The notes under the pieces were generated by a model that did no database searches, had not been told where the DNA came from, and saw nothing but the letters and a program-made list of their open reading frames with translations. The position numbers and the translations under genes are program-made. 64,000 nt of DNA, from assembly GCF_012273895.1 (NCBI RefSeq), contig NC_052112.1, positions 7,974,102-8,038,101 on the forward strand. The letters run 5' to 3'. The stretch comes from Zerene cesonia. Lineage: Eukaryota; Arthropoda; Insecta; Lepidoptera; Pieridae. Of the stretch, positions 1-13,312 are shown piece after piece (the stretch's first letter is position 1; each line of letters starts with the position of its first letter).

Positions 1-121
1 GATTTCAATGAAATTTGGTATGTAGAAGGCTGGACAACTGGAATAACATATAGGCAACTTTTTATCCCGATATTCCTACGGGATACGGACTTACGCGGGT
101 GAAACCGCGGGGCGCAGCTAG
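1..121 (+). mobile_element. Helitron-like non-autonomous element, 3' end
   Basis: The window opens inside an element. It ends with a short GC-rich hairpin (CGCGGGTGAAACCGCGG) followed by CTAG at 118-121 and then a T, the usual Helitron 3' terminus. About 120 bases match the second half of the more complete copy at 35791-35986. The 5' end lies outside the window. Confidence 0.7.
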
Positions 122-264
122 TTATCATCTAAACCAATATCAAACATTATTTCAATTATTACAGTATTATATTGCGAAGGCGCGGTCTTTGTTACATTTA
201 ATTTCTAGTTTAATAGCATTCAAATGCTTTACACATTTAGAATTTATCAAGAATAGATAAAAAT

Positions 265-345
265 TGATCATGAGGCGGGATTCGAACCCGCGTCATTTGC
301 TGAACCGTGACAACGCCTGGCAAGGCTAAAGGATGTGATAAAATA
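265..345 (-). repeat. tRNA-like (B-box) repeat remnant
   Basis: On the minus strand there is a perfect pol III B-box/T-arm core, GGTTCGAATCC, at about 278-288, with GC-paired flanks (GCGGGTTCGAATCCCGC). The upstream part does not fold into an obvious full cloverleaf with an anticodon, so I read it as a tRNA-derived repeat and not a tRNA gene. A similar T-arm lies at 59625-59641 on the plus strand. Confidence 0.45.
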
Positions 346-2690
346 TAAACGTCTCTTTTAATTCTATTATTCCTGAATTCTGAGTAATAAGGGAATAAAA
401 CTAAAACAGATATTTAAATTTTATTAATTGATATACATAAACATTACACGTATGACACCCCGTGACCAGTTCGGCCAAAATTTTAAAACGTTGAGATAAC
501 GCGACATTGAAACAGTCAAAAAAGTTCGCGGAAAAACAGCTGCTGCTAGAGGTAGTTTCTACTGAGCTAATGTATCCCATTCTATGTATAAGGGTCAATT
601 AATTCATTATTATTGTTTCTTATATCTAATATATGCACTGAAAATTAAATAATAAAGGAAAACCTTCAAGATCTGTACATTACTCATATTATACCCCATA
701 CCCCCAGTGTCCTTACAAATGTATGGTTGCTAAACTTGGGAAAGTACACAAAGAGGTACTGGGATTATTGGAATGGGATTATTTAGAAACTGTGGAGAAG
801 GATATAGTAGCTATGGATTACACTAAAGGGTGCAAAACTTCTATCAACATGATACAGATACAGTGAATAAAACCTTTCAGTAGTGGTGGGTAGCATTAAT
901 AGACAAAACGAAAAAGAATCGTCATCAATCGTCAAAATTATGGTTAAAAGAAATATAGTAAAAAGTATGGCTATTTTAAAATTGGGAAGTTTTTGTAAAA
1001 AAAGAATCCATGTGAATGGCAGCACATAATAATTAGAAAATTGTAATTATGGTAACAAGGACTAAAAGTAAAAACTTATCTTGTCTTCAATTGGTATCTT
1101 GAAGTTCATATGACATTTATAGTGAAATTGTACCATTTTGTGTAAGTTTCCAATGCACTGCAAAAAACATTGTAAGATCTAATCAGATAAAAAAAGTATT
1201 AAAATACAGCTCATGTACCAACATCAGTCAAATATGGGTGTTGTTCTAGCATTACATTAATTTACTTACCTCTTATGCAGATCATTTTAAGGTAGACAAT
1301 GCAGATTTTTTTTTGTAATTCCTTATTTTAATAACATTTATAAAACAAGACATTTGCAAGAAACTAAGAAGTCAATGATTTATTAGTTTACTTGGCACTA
1401 TAGGTATTATGTACAAATTTAACATAATTTGATAGTTTATCTATTTAAATATTTGTTACATTCGTTTGCATTGTCAGTACATAATTCATGTAAATAAATC
1501 ATACATACATCCAAACTTATGGAATTAACTAGGTTAAAGAAAATAAATTCATGATATATTTTTTTGTATTATCCATTCCTTTATTTTCTGTAATTTTACA
1601 CAAACATAATTCTTTTAAATACCATATGGTTTAATTGTTGAGGTAATTTGCAATTAATGAAAGCGGGTTACAAAAAAGCAGATATTTTTTTCTTGTCAAT
1701 TTGTAGTACAAAAAAACTATTTTTTTTGCATAACACAGTAAAGCTCTATGTGTATTTGTGTGTAAATAATTAATAAATATGAAATATTTATTAGTTTGAA
1801 TAATTTAATTTATTTCAAGCTCATCTTACATTATAAATAAAAAATGTCAATATGTATGGCAAAAGCTTTAAAGTTACTGTATATAATAGAAAAGAAAAAG
1901 AAAGATCAATCAATCAATTTTTTCTTAATGGCAATTTTGCTTTGTACAATTCGGCCAGTATCACGTTGGGAAGATTATACACGATTTAGAAAAATTTTCT
2001 ATATCAATTGATGTCAATCAAATTGCAGATATACCTAAAACAAAGAAACATACACAATATATAAAAATACACAACAAATAAGTCAGTAATGTTAGTCTTG
2101 ACAGATAGTATAAAATAAGAGTTAATTAGAACAGACAATTTAACCTATGTTATGAATAGCTAAATAAGTTATTAGATATATAAGGAAAACGAAAGATTTT
2201 ACAGCATTAATAGTATTAATTTACATTGTAATGATTTTTTGTGCAATATTAATGTTTTATATATTGATTGCAATATCATGTTAATTAGCAAAATCTAGAG
2301 TCACCTGTTCTTAATATTATATTTCTAACTTGATACAGCTTAAAATATCTTAGAATGATAGCTTAAAGGAAAATAATCACATTTATAATTTATTGTGCCA
2401 TGCATATTTTCAAGTATAATGTGAAAGCTTCTTACAAAGTTAATTGAATTTTCTCACATACATTTTTTTGGTAGGTAATTGGTGACAAGTTTACTTTTAA
2501 TAATTTGCAGATTGTTTTGAAAAAAATTCCCATGCAACATTCGTTTCTATCTATTAATTTATGTTATCTGAATACTACCTATTATATTACGTTAGAAAAT
2601 CAATTGTATAAATTACTGGAGATTTGGGAAATACAGATAACAGAATTACTGAATAAACCCTGAAAAAAAATCAATAAATCTCTATGGTCT
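346..2690. other. non-coding, AT-rich; probable pumilio intron
   Basis: The short open frames here have no family resemblance or splice-consistent structure. In the order argued for pumilio this is intron between the long exon at 61572-62066 and the exon at 4638-4770. I see nothing else in it. Confidence 0.5.
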
Positions 2691-3004
2691 GTAACTTTTG
2701 TATTGCGCGCCATCTATTATAAATTCCGCGAAACCTTGGTTCGTCCGACGCTCCCGAGGACGGGAAGTTAACGCAGGCGCCGTACTCGGCGTATGTCCTT
2801 TGTTCGAAACAAGTCAACATTGTATTTTAAGTTTAGATTTTTCCAGTTATAAATTGGAGAAAATAGGCAATTTTGTGTAAGAATTGTGTTGTGTCATTGA
2901 AATAAGTACGAATAATGTGTAGATGAAAGTATTGATGTGTAGTGTTACGTTTGCAAGAAGCTTTCGTTGTGGTAAATGATTTGAGCTTTAGGTGGATTGT
3001 ACGC
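2690..3004 (+). promoter_or_regulatory. probable internal pumilio promoter and 5' UTR
   Basis: A GC-elevated patch (about 2700-2830) interrupts AT-rich DNA directly upstream of a 20-codon first exon. A TATAAA lies at 2718-2723. The region leads without an obvious splice site to the ATG at 3005. The promoter role is inferred from composition and position; no transcript evidence is available here. Confidence 0.4.
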
Positions 3005-6000
3005 ATGAAACCTTTGAGTGACTTTTTTTTCGAACCTAATGTTAAGGATATGGGCCCCGACATGGTAAGTCATAATACATGATGAAGAAGATATTTGACC
3101 CTAGATTATGTTTTAAGTCATGAAGTTGCGAAAATCGCGTTTTTTATCAGCAACAGGTCCGTTTTTGTTTTGTTTACTTGTCACCGGCGTCCGCCATTTC
3201 TAGCTCGTAATAATTGTGTTCACCGGCATTTGATCAGAGTTCAGCGAAGCAAAATATTTTATGAATATTGAATATACGAAGCGTTGAATGATTTTGATTG
3301 CGGTTCACTAATGTATGTATGAATATTAAATACGGTTTTCATTAAAATATCAAAACTTATTTGAAAAATATTTTTCGTAATAGGTATAAAACAATGTTAA
3401 ATCTGACCTTATATTCAATTGATATAAAAATATAAAATAAATCAAAATATAAAAATCTATCTAAATACCCTCGTTCTTCTATTTCAGCCAATACCTAGTA
3501 TTAAAAAAAAAAAAAAACAAAATAATATAATTTTCAATACCATACACAGAGCTGATACTGATTACCACTATGTTTAAGTGAGATTATTCAACTTAGCTCT
3601 ACATGATATGCATTATTTAACTAAAGTTTATATAAATAGCAAATCTAAGATTTTTAGTTAAGAATATGAGCAATAAAGTCTTATATATTTTTTAATTTGA
3701 TTTCTATCACATGACTTAAGTTCATACAGTTAGGATATCTACATCAGTATGAATGTATTAGCTATAAGGTTGATGTTAAAGTGTTAATACAGAAATAAAA
3801 GATGAATACTTATTATGTGTTGCACACACATGTAGATTCATAATGATAAAGATTAGCAAAGTTGCCTTAATTCAATAGGACAGTTCTATGTGTTAGGCGA
3901 CAGTGGCATCTGCGGACTCTTCGGCTAGCAGAACGCTGCTAGAAATTGCAATGCAGAATAGAGCACAAGTCAGCTAGGTAATGAAACAATTCAATGTGCT
4001 TAAAATGAATGTTCATGTGCTTCTGACAAGATTATGACAATCCCTTTTGATTTTGCATATTATAAAACTTTCTGCTCATTGCGTGTGTAGGAAATCTGTC
4101 TTATTTCTTTTTTTACAAGAGGTGCACACTATCTCTAACTTTTTGGCTGCATTATCTGAAATTATGTAGGCTAAAAGCTTATTAGTGCACTTCAATGTGC
4201 TTCCTTGATTATTATTTTTTATTTCAAGTACTTAGAGTGATATCATTAATTTTTTTTTGTTCAATTGAAAATAAAATGTTTTATTTTGCATGAATCCATG
4301 AATAAATATGAAGCATGACATATATTGATGTTAGAAATGTAAACAAGTTATATTTAATGCTGAAAAATATGTATTTAACATATGTAGTCTGTGGATAGGT
4401 ATTGTGAATATTGCAACTGAATCTGTTGTGGGGACTAATTTTGAAAAAATTGGAAAATTATATTGTTCCTTAATTTTTCTATGAATATCTTTGATTAAAT
4501 GCAATACATGTGTTTATTTACAGTCTCTGTGTGTAATTAATTTATGATTATTCAAAAATTATGCCAGTAATTTTTCATTATGTATCATCATCAAAGATAT
4601 ATGCTATTTATACTAAAACACAAGGGTTATTCTTTAGATTGCACCTGCTGCAAAAAAGCTATGGGATAAGGGCCCAGGTGCTGGAGGTGACAGCAAAGGT
4701 CCACCACAGTTACCACCTTTGCAGCTCAACCCTGAACAAATGTGGCGTGATTCTACTTGGTCCGCACAAGGTTAGTGCAAAACAAATTTTATGAAACTTA
4801 AGTCCAATATCTTTTTTCTTGGAATAAATATATGGTTAAAATTTGATATACTCAAATGTAAGATGATAAATAAATAATAAGAAGAATATTTATTATTAAA
4901 TAATTTGAGTATCTTGTAATTGTATGGGGATTTTGTTATTAGTAAAAAATATATATTACTATGTGGACAATTTACTGCGTTAAGTATAAAATTATACATA
5001 TTTATCAATGAAATATTGGGTTCATTAATTACTTGCACTGCAACTATTACATATTAATAGTTCTTGATGTATACCTAATTCTGATGTTTAGAGTTATACT
5101 TGAAGTTCAATGTTATCAATGACTGAATGATATACTGTATTTACTAGTGGAACATAATGTCGGTGTACCAATGATGGGCACACGCCGAGGCGTGACATTC
5201 CCTGGCGGAGACGCAGGCAGTATCCTCTCGCCCAGAGATACAGCGGGTCTTGGCGTCAAGATGGTAGAATATGTTCTTGGCGGATCGCCTACAGGTAATG
5301 TGTAGCATTTCTAAATTTCTGTTATATAACAACAATTATATATATAAGTTATATTAAAAATACAATAAGCCTTGTTTCCCAAAACGACTAGCATATCAAA
5401 ATTAAAAATTGTTTCATATGTTACCATTGTCATTATTAAAAAAAGTAATATTTACCCTGCATTTGCTGATTGTGTCTTAAACAGATCTGTCACAATAAGT
5501 GCGGCAACATGAATGTAATGACGCAAATGCGTCTTGCTTCGCTCCGCCGCTTATGTTTTGTAATGCAAATTTTTTATTAAAAATTGTGTGAATTAGACAT
5601 GATACAATAATATACTGATGATAAAAATTAATATATTGATGATAAAAATTAATTCCTTCTTCATAATGTTTCCATCTTTGGCAACCGTTATTTCTGTAAT
5701 ATTGATTATATTTGACCATTTAATGAAATTAACTTGAAATAATACAGATTCATAAGGATACAAGTAAATTTCAACTTAAAAATCACAGATTATGATTATA
5801 ATTAAGCCCAAATATGGATCAGTGTTTAACTCATCTAAACATTTATTGTTAACGACGTCATTCGTTTACTCGTTTTCGGGTGACTTGAAAGACAAAATAT
5901 TTTTGAATAGAAGCTGGTGGAGTGGCTTCTGGCGGTGGAAATGAAAAGGTTACTGGTGTAGTGGCTGGCCTAAGAGGGATGGTTCTAGAAGAACGAAATG

Positions 6001-9000
6001 AAGAAAAATCTGGCTCACCCTTCGAAAAGGATCTCCATGAATTGCACGATCACGGACCCTTACCAAATGGCCTTCATAATGGCCAAGAAGATGATAAAGC
6101 GTTCAAGTAAGTTGTTACTAATAACATTATTTTTAATGTTTATTTACATAAAAAAAAATAATATTAATTACTCTTCTACGTGTCTTTAAACCCGGAAGTG
6201 ATATATAAATGTCCCGAGGATAATAATAACAATACAATTTATAAAACAAAGAGACAAATTGATGTAAAAAAAAACTTTCCTATCTATCATGCTATTATGC
6301 AAATGTATAATATTTTACAAATATAACAAAATGTTACTCGAATTGTGTGAAAAGCGTTCATTTTATAAGTATTTGTTCGAAATAACGAGACGTGCGGCAT
6401 CGTGTCGGCCCTAGTAACTCAACCGGTGTGTCTGTACGTGAGATCGGGCGCGAGTCGTGAAGGTCGGCCGCGAGCGGTGCGCAGTGGCCGGCACCGGGCG
6501 GCGAGGCGCGGGCAATAACCGCGAGCGTTCGATCATGGCCTCTGTCAATGCCAAACGCCCCACTCCGTCCTCATTTTTGCCGTCTGCGTCCGCGCAGCTC
6601 CGCGCCTCACCCCACCTCTCCCCCTCCCCTGCAGCAAACGCATGCGTAATATTTTATCACGTTGCCATAAAACATATGATTCACATAGTAAACAGATTTC
6701 CTTAGATAGCGAGATTCACGCCCGACCGATATGACTAATTAAATGTGTCAAATCAACAACTTTTATCGACGCTGTTTTTTTGTTTTTATAAGAAAAAATT
6801 GTTATTGATTGCATGTTTATGTATTTAAGTTTATCGCATTGAATTAAGAGGTTTAAATTTTTATCCTATGTTTAACACGCTTTTATTAGACTCACCTGTA
6901 TGGGTGTATGTAACCATCTCCAGACTCGATTTTAACCAACTTCAAATGGACAGATTTCATTCAAACTTGCTACAATTATCAAGCATCAGTGACAATACTA
7001 TAACTTCATGACTTTATCTTATTATACTGATTAAGTGCGCAGGATTAAATAATTCCCGATAATTTATACTCTGCATGAAACAATTTAGTTGATTCTATCG
7101 TTAAAGACAAAAAAATAATAAAAAATACGTTTTTAGATTTTTTAAACTATATTATCAAACCAGATTTCAGTTCTCGTTAATTCAAAGCAAAAAAATTAGA
7201 TTTCTAAGGTCTAATTTTAAAAGTTTTTTTTTAATTAATAATCGAATCTCTTCTATATATGACAGCGGCGGACTTTAATTAAAAACTTTTTAATTTTTTA
7301 TTAGACATTAAAAACTTTTTAACGGATTTTAAGCGCGATTTATTCATTATATTATTAACCCGACGTTTCGAACACTTTACAGCGAGCGTGGTCACGGGGA
7401 GACAAAATTTAATTTCTAAATATATAATACTCGCGTAAAATTAAACACAAGAAAATACTAACGTGCAATTTGTATTTCAATCACCTGTAGAGTGGATCAT
7501 GCAGTGCTAATGTTTGCATTGATATTATTTCATTATATCTATGAATATTATTGTTTATATATTTCATTGGTTATTAACTAAAATACTCGACACTATTGCT
7601 TCTTGTTGGTTGAACAACTCTATATGGTTAAAGAAATACAATTTGATAGATATTTTGCTGTTTGTTATCATTGAATATACACTATGTACCTATTTTTATA
7701 GATTTCTCAATAATTCTCTTCTTTTGTTTAAAAAAGTATGATTGAATATGACGTGCCTGTTTAAATTCACATATAGGCAGAATCCATAGATTACCAGGGA
7801 GAGTCGTAATAACAAATAGCAATAATAGTTTAAAGACATACATATATCTTTATATACTATATACACATATATTTATATCATCGACGGTACATAGCATTAT
7901 TTTACCATAGTAGCACAATCCACAAAAGTTGATTTTTGTTTATACAGTAAAATTTTGCGTTTTGAAGTTGCATGTGTGGTTCAATCGAGGTTCGTAGCAT
8001 TGGACTCGATATCCTAAATCGGGATTCCGATACAATATACAATATTCATAGTACAATATGTTGCAGTCGCACGCCGGGGTCGCGGCAGCCGTCACCGGCG
8101 GAGGAGGAGGGCGGCGTGGGTGTGGGCGTGGGCCAGGCCGGCGTGCCGCACGTGGGCGTGCGCAACGGCGACGCGGGCGCGTTCCCGCTGCTGCCGCCGC
8201 ACGCGCTGCCCGCGCACCAGCCGCAGCCGCTGCACCACCTGCCGCACCTGCAGCACCCGCAGCACCCGCAGGTACGCGCGCGCGCACACACATGGGACAT
8301 TAATGTATATTATGTGGAAATAGAGGGTACTTTGAGTAACAAAACTATGCAAAAAATTATAATCTGGATAAAAACTTTAAAATATTGTAATACTATGACT
8401 AAGGTTGTAAAGGGAATGCGTGTCATGAGTATTGGTATTTTATCATGTCGAGCCAATTTAAACTTGTGATGTATTTAAATGTATCTAATTTATAATTATT
8501 GAACCTTACTGTCTAGACTGTAGATGGAATGAACATGCATACATTAAATCCTTACCGATATTATAAATACCGAAGAATATTCTTGAGTCTAGGTAGATTC
8601 TTTTTGTCCAGAGACAGCCGAAATTTAATTAAAACTAGCTCAGTTTAGATAGAGTTCAGTGATTATAATACATAATGTGGCATCTAAAAGTTGTAAAGAA
8701 CGTTGGATTCAAGAAATTGTGAACCATAAAATGCTGCTTTTTCTCTTTAAAGTTTCGCGCATCTTTTCGAGAAGCTTGGGTAAAGGAAATTATCGACATA
8801 ATACATAACTGCGACCCATTAAAATTTAGTGAAATGAATATTGACTGTTAAATTGCAAGATAATGTTTAAAGATCACAATTTTTTAACAGTTTGCAATCT
8901 CACAAATGAGATTATAGATTAACACTGTTAACAATCTTATGGAGACATATAGGATAAATTTTAAGACATTAAATTATCTAAATTGTATTATTTTTCTTCC

Positions 9001-10141
9001 AGCACCACCCGGGAATGTTGGGGGTAGCTCCACTTCAAGGACTGCCACATCCACAACACCCTCAAATACATCCTGGTAAGTAACAATATAAGATGGAATT
9101 AGCAAGTACCAATTTAATTATCTTTTAGAAACAACTTTTTAAATTGATCAGTTGCTAGAAGTGATCAAAAATATTATTATTTCAGGCATGACATTGAACG
9201 ATTCCATGAATCAACACATTGAACTTGTTCTTCAAATGGAGCAACATCCTCAATTCGACAACAACAGCTTTGCCAATACGCAGCAGGTGAGGGTTTGACA
9301 TGAGTACTTTTTCCGTTTGTTTATTACTCTATAGTTTATGTTATTCTATGGCATCATAGTATATATGGCTTGAATGTTCTTTATAATTTTTTGTTTAAAC
9401 TAATGTGGATTTAAAGTCATCAATAAAGTAAAGCCATAAATTAATCTAAATGAGATGTAGATAGGAAGCCAACATATTATGTTGAATATATAATATAAAT
9501 TCTAAGTGTAACTATGGTAAAATGAAATTGACTTAAACAATCCAATCTCGTCCCGCTTATACTTCGATGAAGAAGCGGCTCGAATTTGTCAAAGTTTAAT
9601 TAAATCAATACCACCGATTAACAATCAATCAATAAAAAAAATAAAAGTGTACACATAAGTAAAACGCTAACGATTTGGTGCGTAACAAAACGGTCGTTGT
9701 TGCAGTACGCGGGCGGCGTGGGCGGCGTGGGCGGAGTGGGCGGAGTGGGCGGCGTGGGCGCGGTGGGCGGCGGCAGCGGCGGCGCCGCGCTCGTCAACGG
9801 CGCCGCCGTCGGCCCGCCCGCGCCCGACTCGGCGCAGCACCACCAGCCCTTCGACGTGCAGGTGCGTGCGCACCCGCTTGTCATTGCCCTTCCCTTTTAC
9901 GACTAGACTCGCCGTCGTCTCTTAAAAGCCCGTCGACAGATGTTTGTGCGACAGCAGCCACTTTCGATCTTCGAAGTCTATTTTGGGACTAATTAGAAAA
10001 AAAAAAATTTGATTCGAGGCGATTTTTGCCAGTGACCGTGAGTCTAGTTCTTTATTGTATGTCAGTGACCCAATAACTTTATTTTTATGTCAGAGTGTGG
10101 TCCACGGAGGGGCGGTGATGGCTCACCATCAGCATCTGATG
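3005..10141 (+). CDS. pum: Pumilio RNA-binding protein, central exons (partial)
   Basis: Pumilio is a PUF-family translational repressor that binds mRNA 3' UTRs in the cytoplasm. Exons read, all phase-compatible with GT-AG ends: 3005-3064 (alternative first exon with its own ATG), 4638-4770, 5148-5294, 5911-6106, 8067-8271, 9003-9075, 9186-9286, 9706-9861 and 10094-10141. Identity rests on blocks conserved with fly Pumilio: AKKLWDKG, ILSPRDT, KMVEYVLGGSPT, SPFEKD, DDKAFNRTPGSRQPSPAEE and FDVQ. Excluding the first exon, these encode 353 residues of the low-complexity N-terminal half. Two exons (8067-8271 and 9706-9861) are very GC-rich and encode His/Pro- and Gly/Val-rich stretches. The C-terminal PUF repeats are not in this window. 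The first coding exons are at 60750-62066, downstream on the same strand, which is the wrong order for a single intact gene. Confidence 0.93.
6390..6640 (+). promoter_or_regulatory. GC-rich, CpG-dense island inside pumilio intron
   Basis: About 250 bp of GC-rich, CpG-dense sequence sits in an otherwise AT-rich intron between the exons ending at 6106 and starting at 8067. It contains an ATG at 6535 with an open frame of about 57 codons rich in Ser, Pro and Ala. No donor that joins in phase to the next exon could be chosen with confidence. It may be an alternative promoter and first exon, or an intronic regulatory element. Confidence 0.3.
7345..7425. repeat. dispersed lepidopteran repeat fragment
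   Basis: The stretch with ACCCGACGTTTCGAACAC and GCGAGCGTGGTCACGGG resembles a short repeat I recall as common in moth and butterfly introns. I cannot assign a class from this copy alone. Confidence 0.4.
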
Positions 10142-10954
10142 GTAAGGCAACACCACTGTCTGTAAACGTTTTTGTTTTTATGAGACTAATTTCAACGTTG
10201 GCAAAAAAGGTCTTTACGTTTTAACACGGACGCGTTAAAAGACGGTTCATGTTGCTAGAGATATTCTCTTTTAACTGCAATCCCACACATACATCTCGTT
10301 GCGTCTTACGTTTACAGCGATGAATAGCGACGCTTGAAATGACGCCGTCGCTCACACGAATTAAATTGTGCGTTACAATTTTCAAATTTAGAACCATTTG
10401 CATTGTTGTTTGAGGTGCATATATGTATAATCGATAGGTAATAGATGTTTTGATTTTAGTCACTTCACATCTGAACTGGGACGACCGTCCCACGTGAGTG
10501 TTTATGGTCTGATGTAGGAACTACGGGAGTAATCTGCAGATAATAATATGTTCTTTTAAATCGTCCTGTTATAATTATTTCATATTAGGGTCCTTAACAC
10601 AAGATTGTATCATAACTTTTGGTAAATTTTGGTATACAAATCGAGCAACTTCAAGCCCCTCAATGTGTAGGCCTCGGGTTTCTTTATGTATTTTACTACA
10701 TATGAACTATTAACATCCCTCAATGACTATTAATGTTTTAACTTCTGTTTTGGTTGGGTGTATTTCATAAAAGCTTGGTCTTATATTGCACAAGCAATAT
10801 ATGACCAATATCAAACTGAAAACAAAAATTAACCATGATATTATGTTTAGGTTACGTTACCGCAAAAATTAAGCGGCCTAATTCGAGGCTAAAAAATTTC
10901 AGTACTATGACCGTATATAATCCGTACATAATGATCTGATTTATTTATGTAATA

Positions 10955-11085
10955 GCAGGCAACTGATCTGGTGGTTCGCCTGATGGTAAGCGATCACCGC
11001 CGCCCGTGAACATTCGCAGAGGTAGGGCCGCTGCCAAGTCGTTGTGCAGTTTGCCCGTGCAAAGGATAAGGATAGGATTGATGAC
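10955..11085 (-). mobile_element. SINE-like fragment
   Basis: The segment includes CGCCTGATGGTAAGCGATCA and nearby GC-rich text matching the 3' half of the SINE family also seen at 12041-12360 and 48247-48315. Those copies place it on the minus strand. It is degenerate. Confidence 0.5.
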
Positions 11086-12040
11086 GAGAAAAAAAATGGA
11101 ATGAACTTGGAAGGGTGCAGAAAACGATACGGGCCAGAATTGTGTGACTAAAGTTACTTAATGTATACAGTATTCTTTTGTGTTTCAATTAAAATTTTAT
11201 TTTATTTGTATTTAAAGAAAATCATTTTAATACACAACTCGAATAACTGTCTAATGCTTTGTCGCCTTTATAAGGTTAGGTTACTATTTTTGATAGTGGT
11301 CAGCATCATTGAGCAGTTCACTAAGAATTCATTGGCATAGAGAGAATTGTTTGAAGCAGATTGACTTCGACCTCCAAAAGCAAAAGACGCCACTTATATC
11401 GAGAGAGTGCGATGATTTTTTCAATCATATCATACAATATATAAAATATATTACTTGATCCTCAGAGCCTTGGATCAATGATACCAACTAGATAAGGGGT
11501 CACGTACAAAATTGAAGCTAAACTCTATCTGCCACATATTTGTTTTAACACAGTTAAAACTCAATGCAATAAATGACAACCATGACAGCTAGTAATAAAT
11601 CGCAAAAATATCTATACCATAGCCTAATAATCTATACATGATACAGTCGCTCAACGCAGACGACATTCTTTACAAAAATTTCTCAGCACGAGTAGAAGTA
11701 GTACCAATTTTACAACGTAATAACGCAACTTAATCTACATGTACATTTATAATTACATAGTTTAAACATAAGATATCTACGGTTCCTAAAAATCATGGCG
11801 TATATAGCTCGGGCTCGTTTGGCCTATCTATTAAAGCTTGTGTAATGTAATGACTAACCTCACCCTAAGATATTCTGAATTCTATAATAAAAAAATTGGT
11901 TTTTTTTTAGTTCCTTTTTCTCTATTTTTTATAGATGCATATATATTTTCATTTATTTTATTATTCTATTATATATATTTTATAATATATATGTACATGT
12001 TTTTAACCTATTTATGTATACAATATTTATATGGTATGTG

Positions 12041-12365
12041 GTAGTCGAGCACAATTCGGCACGAATTGGGCCAGCTCGCACCGGGGAAGTACCACACCCC
12101 CACAGAAGACCGGCGTGAAATAGCATTCTGCTTTGTTTCGTTCGGTGAGTGGGGGTGCCGGAGGCCCATATCCTTTTCCTTACCCTTCCCAGTCCTTTCC
12201 TTTATTCCTATCGCCAATCTTTTCTAATTCCCTTCCCAAAAAGTCGGCAATCCATTTGTAGAGGCGTAAGGTCTGCAACAGACCTTATGCCTCTCCAAAT
12301 GTCCATGGGCGGTAGTAGTGCTTACCATCAGGCGTCCCACTAGCTCCATTGCCGGCTGTAACATT
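12041..12365 (+). mobile_element. Metulj-like SINE, near full length
   Basis: The element starts with GTCGAGCACAATTCGGCACG and runs through a pyrimidine-rich middle. It ends with a block reading TACCATCAGGCGTCCCACTA, then an A-rich tail. The same 5' block recurs at 31943-32006, where it is cut by an N gap. The family assignment (Metulj, described from Heliconius) is from memory of the consensus and should be treated as probable. Confidence 0.65.
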
Positions 12366-12419
12366 TAAAAAAATATATACATGTATGTTTTTTAATACGT
12401 ATTTATCACTCTTTATATT

Positions 12420-12625
12420 TATCAGACATGTATCTGTTAAGAGAATTCCGTTTTGTACGACGCCTTCTCTCTTACTTCGCAGCTTTTCCTTTGCTTTGGT
12501 GTCTGGTGGTTGTCTGGTAGAAATCGCTCAATAGCGATAAGACCGCCTTCTGAACCTCAACTTCTTGTGCTGTATTTATTCTCAATTCTTTGTGTACAAT
12601 AAAGAATTTTTATTATTATTAATCC
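12420..12625 (+). mobile_element. 3' end of a non-LTR/RTE-like repeat
   Basis: It contains GGTTGTCTGGTAGAAATCGC and AGCGATAAGACCGCC followed by ACAATAAAGAATTTTTATTA, a 3' tail pattern common in lepidopteran non-LTR repeats. No coding part remains. Confidence 0.5.
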
Positions 12626-13153
12626 TTGGATGAAACTACGCAATTTCTTGTACGTTATATTAAAATTAATGTAAAGTGCTACAACATTGTTAGCATTATT
12701 TATATTTATGTTAATTGGAAGAGTAGGTCTTTTTATATTATATATAATATATTTGTACAGTAGCAATATATGTATTAATATTACTAATAAAAAAAATATA
12801 TATTTAGACCTCCTTGCTATCTTGATCTACTTTACGTACAAGTACAAGTGCATGCGCAAGAAACTTTTGTATCCGTTGGCTTGTGAATTATTGGAAATCT
12901 GTGAACTTTATGATACGATTAAACAAAATTGATCTTTCGTGGATAAATATCAGGGTTTAGAAATACATTATGTCATATACCGAATTACCGTATTTTATAC
13001 TTTAAGAAGCAGTGGTAGCAGCTACATATGTACCATAGAACGTATCAAACGTACTTAAATGCAGGGTGATTATTGAAAAAGTTGAAACATTATTTATTAA
13101 ATTACATATTATATATTATTATTTCTGCGATAAAAAAAAAACTGCTTTTGCAA

Positions 13154-13312
13154 TTACGATAAATTTTTAAAGGAATTTATTATTTCTTTTACGTTGATTA
13201 CTGGAACCATTTTTACTTCTTTGTTATACTTCTTATTGTATTCCCACTGATTGAGTGGGTCAAGATTCTTCTTGCATGTTCTAACTTGTGCTTTAAGTTC
13301 ATACTTACTCAT
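13154..13312 (-). CDS. small ORF of 52 codons, unknown
   Basis: An ATG-to-TAA frame on the minus strand encodes a lysine- and asparagine-rich peptide beginning MSKYELKAQVRTCKKN and ending EIINSFKNLS. Its mixed composition, with a WEYNKKY segment, looks more protein-like than the random AT-rich frames around it. No signal peptide, membrane segment or known motif is seen. It lies alone in a long non-coding stretch, so it may be a remnant of a mobile element or chance. I do not recognise it. Confidence 0.25.
   Translation of the reverse strand: MSKYELKAQVRTCKKNLDPLNQWEYNKKYNKEVKMVPVINVKEIINSFKNLS

Noticed and set aside
265..345. tRNA gene on the minus strand
   Set aside because: The T-arm is perfect, but a full acceptor stem, D-arm and anticodon arm could not be drawn.
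7940..8469. Several overlapping frames around 8.0-8.5 kb on both strands
   Set aside because: They are other-frame readings of the GC-rich pumilio exon 8067-8271. Only the frame giving NRTPGSRQPSPAEE is in phase with the neighbouring exons.
9618..9992. Gly/Arg/Pro-rich frames on both strands near 9.7 kb
   Set aside because: Shadows of the pumilio exon 9706-9861, whose true frame encodes the Gly/Val repeat ending in FDVQ.
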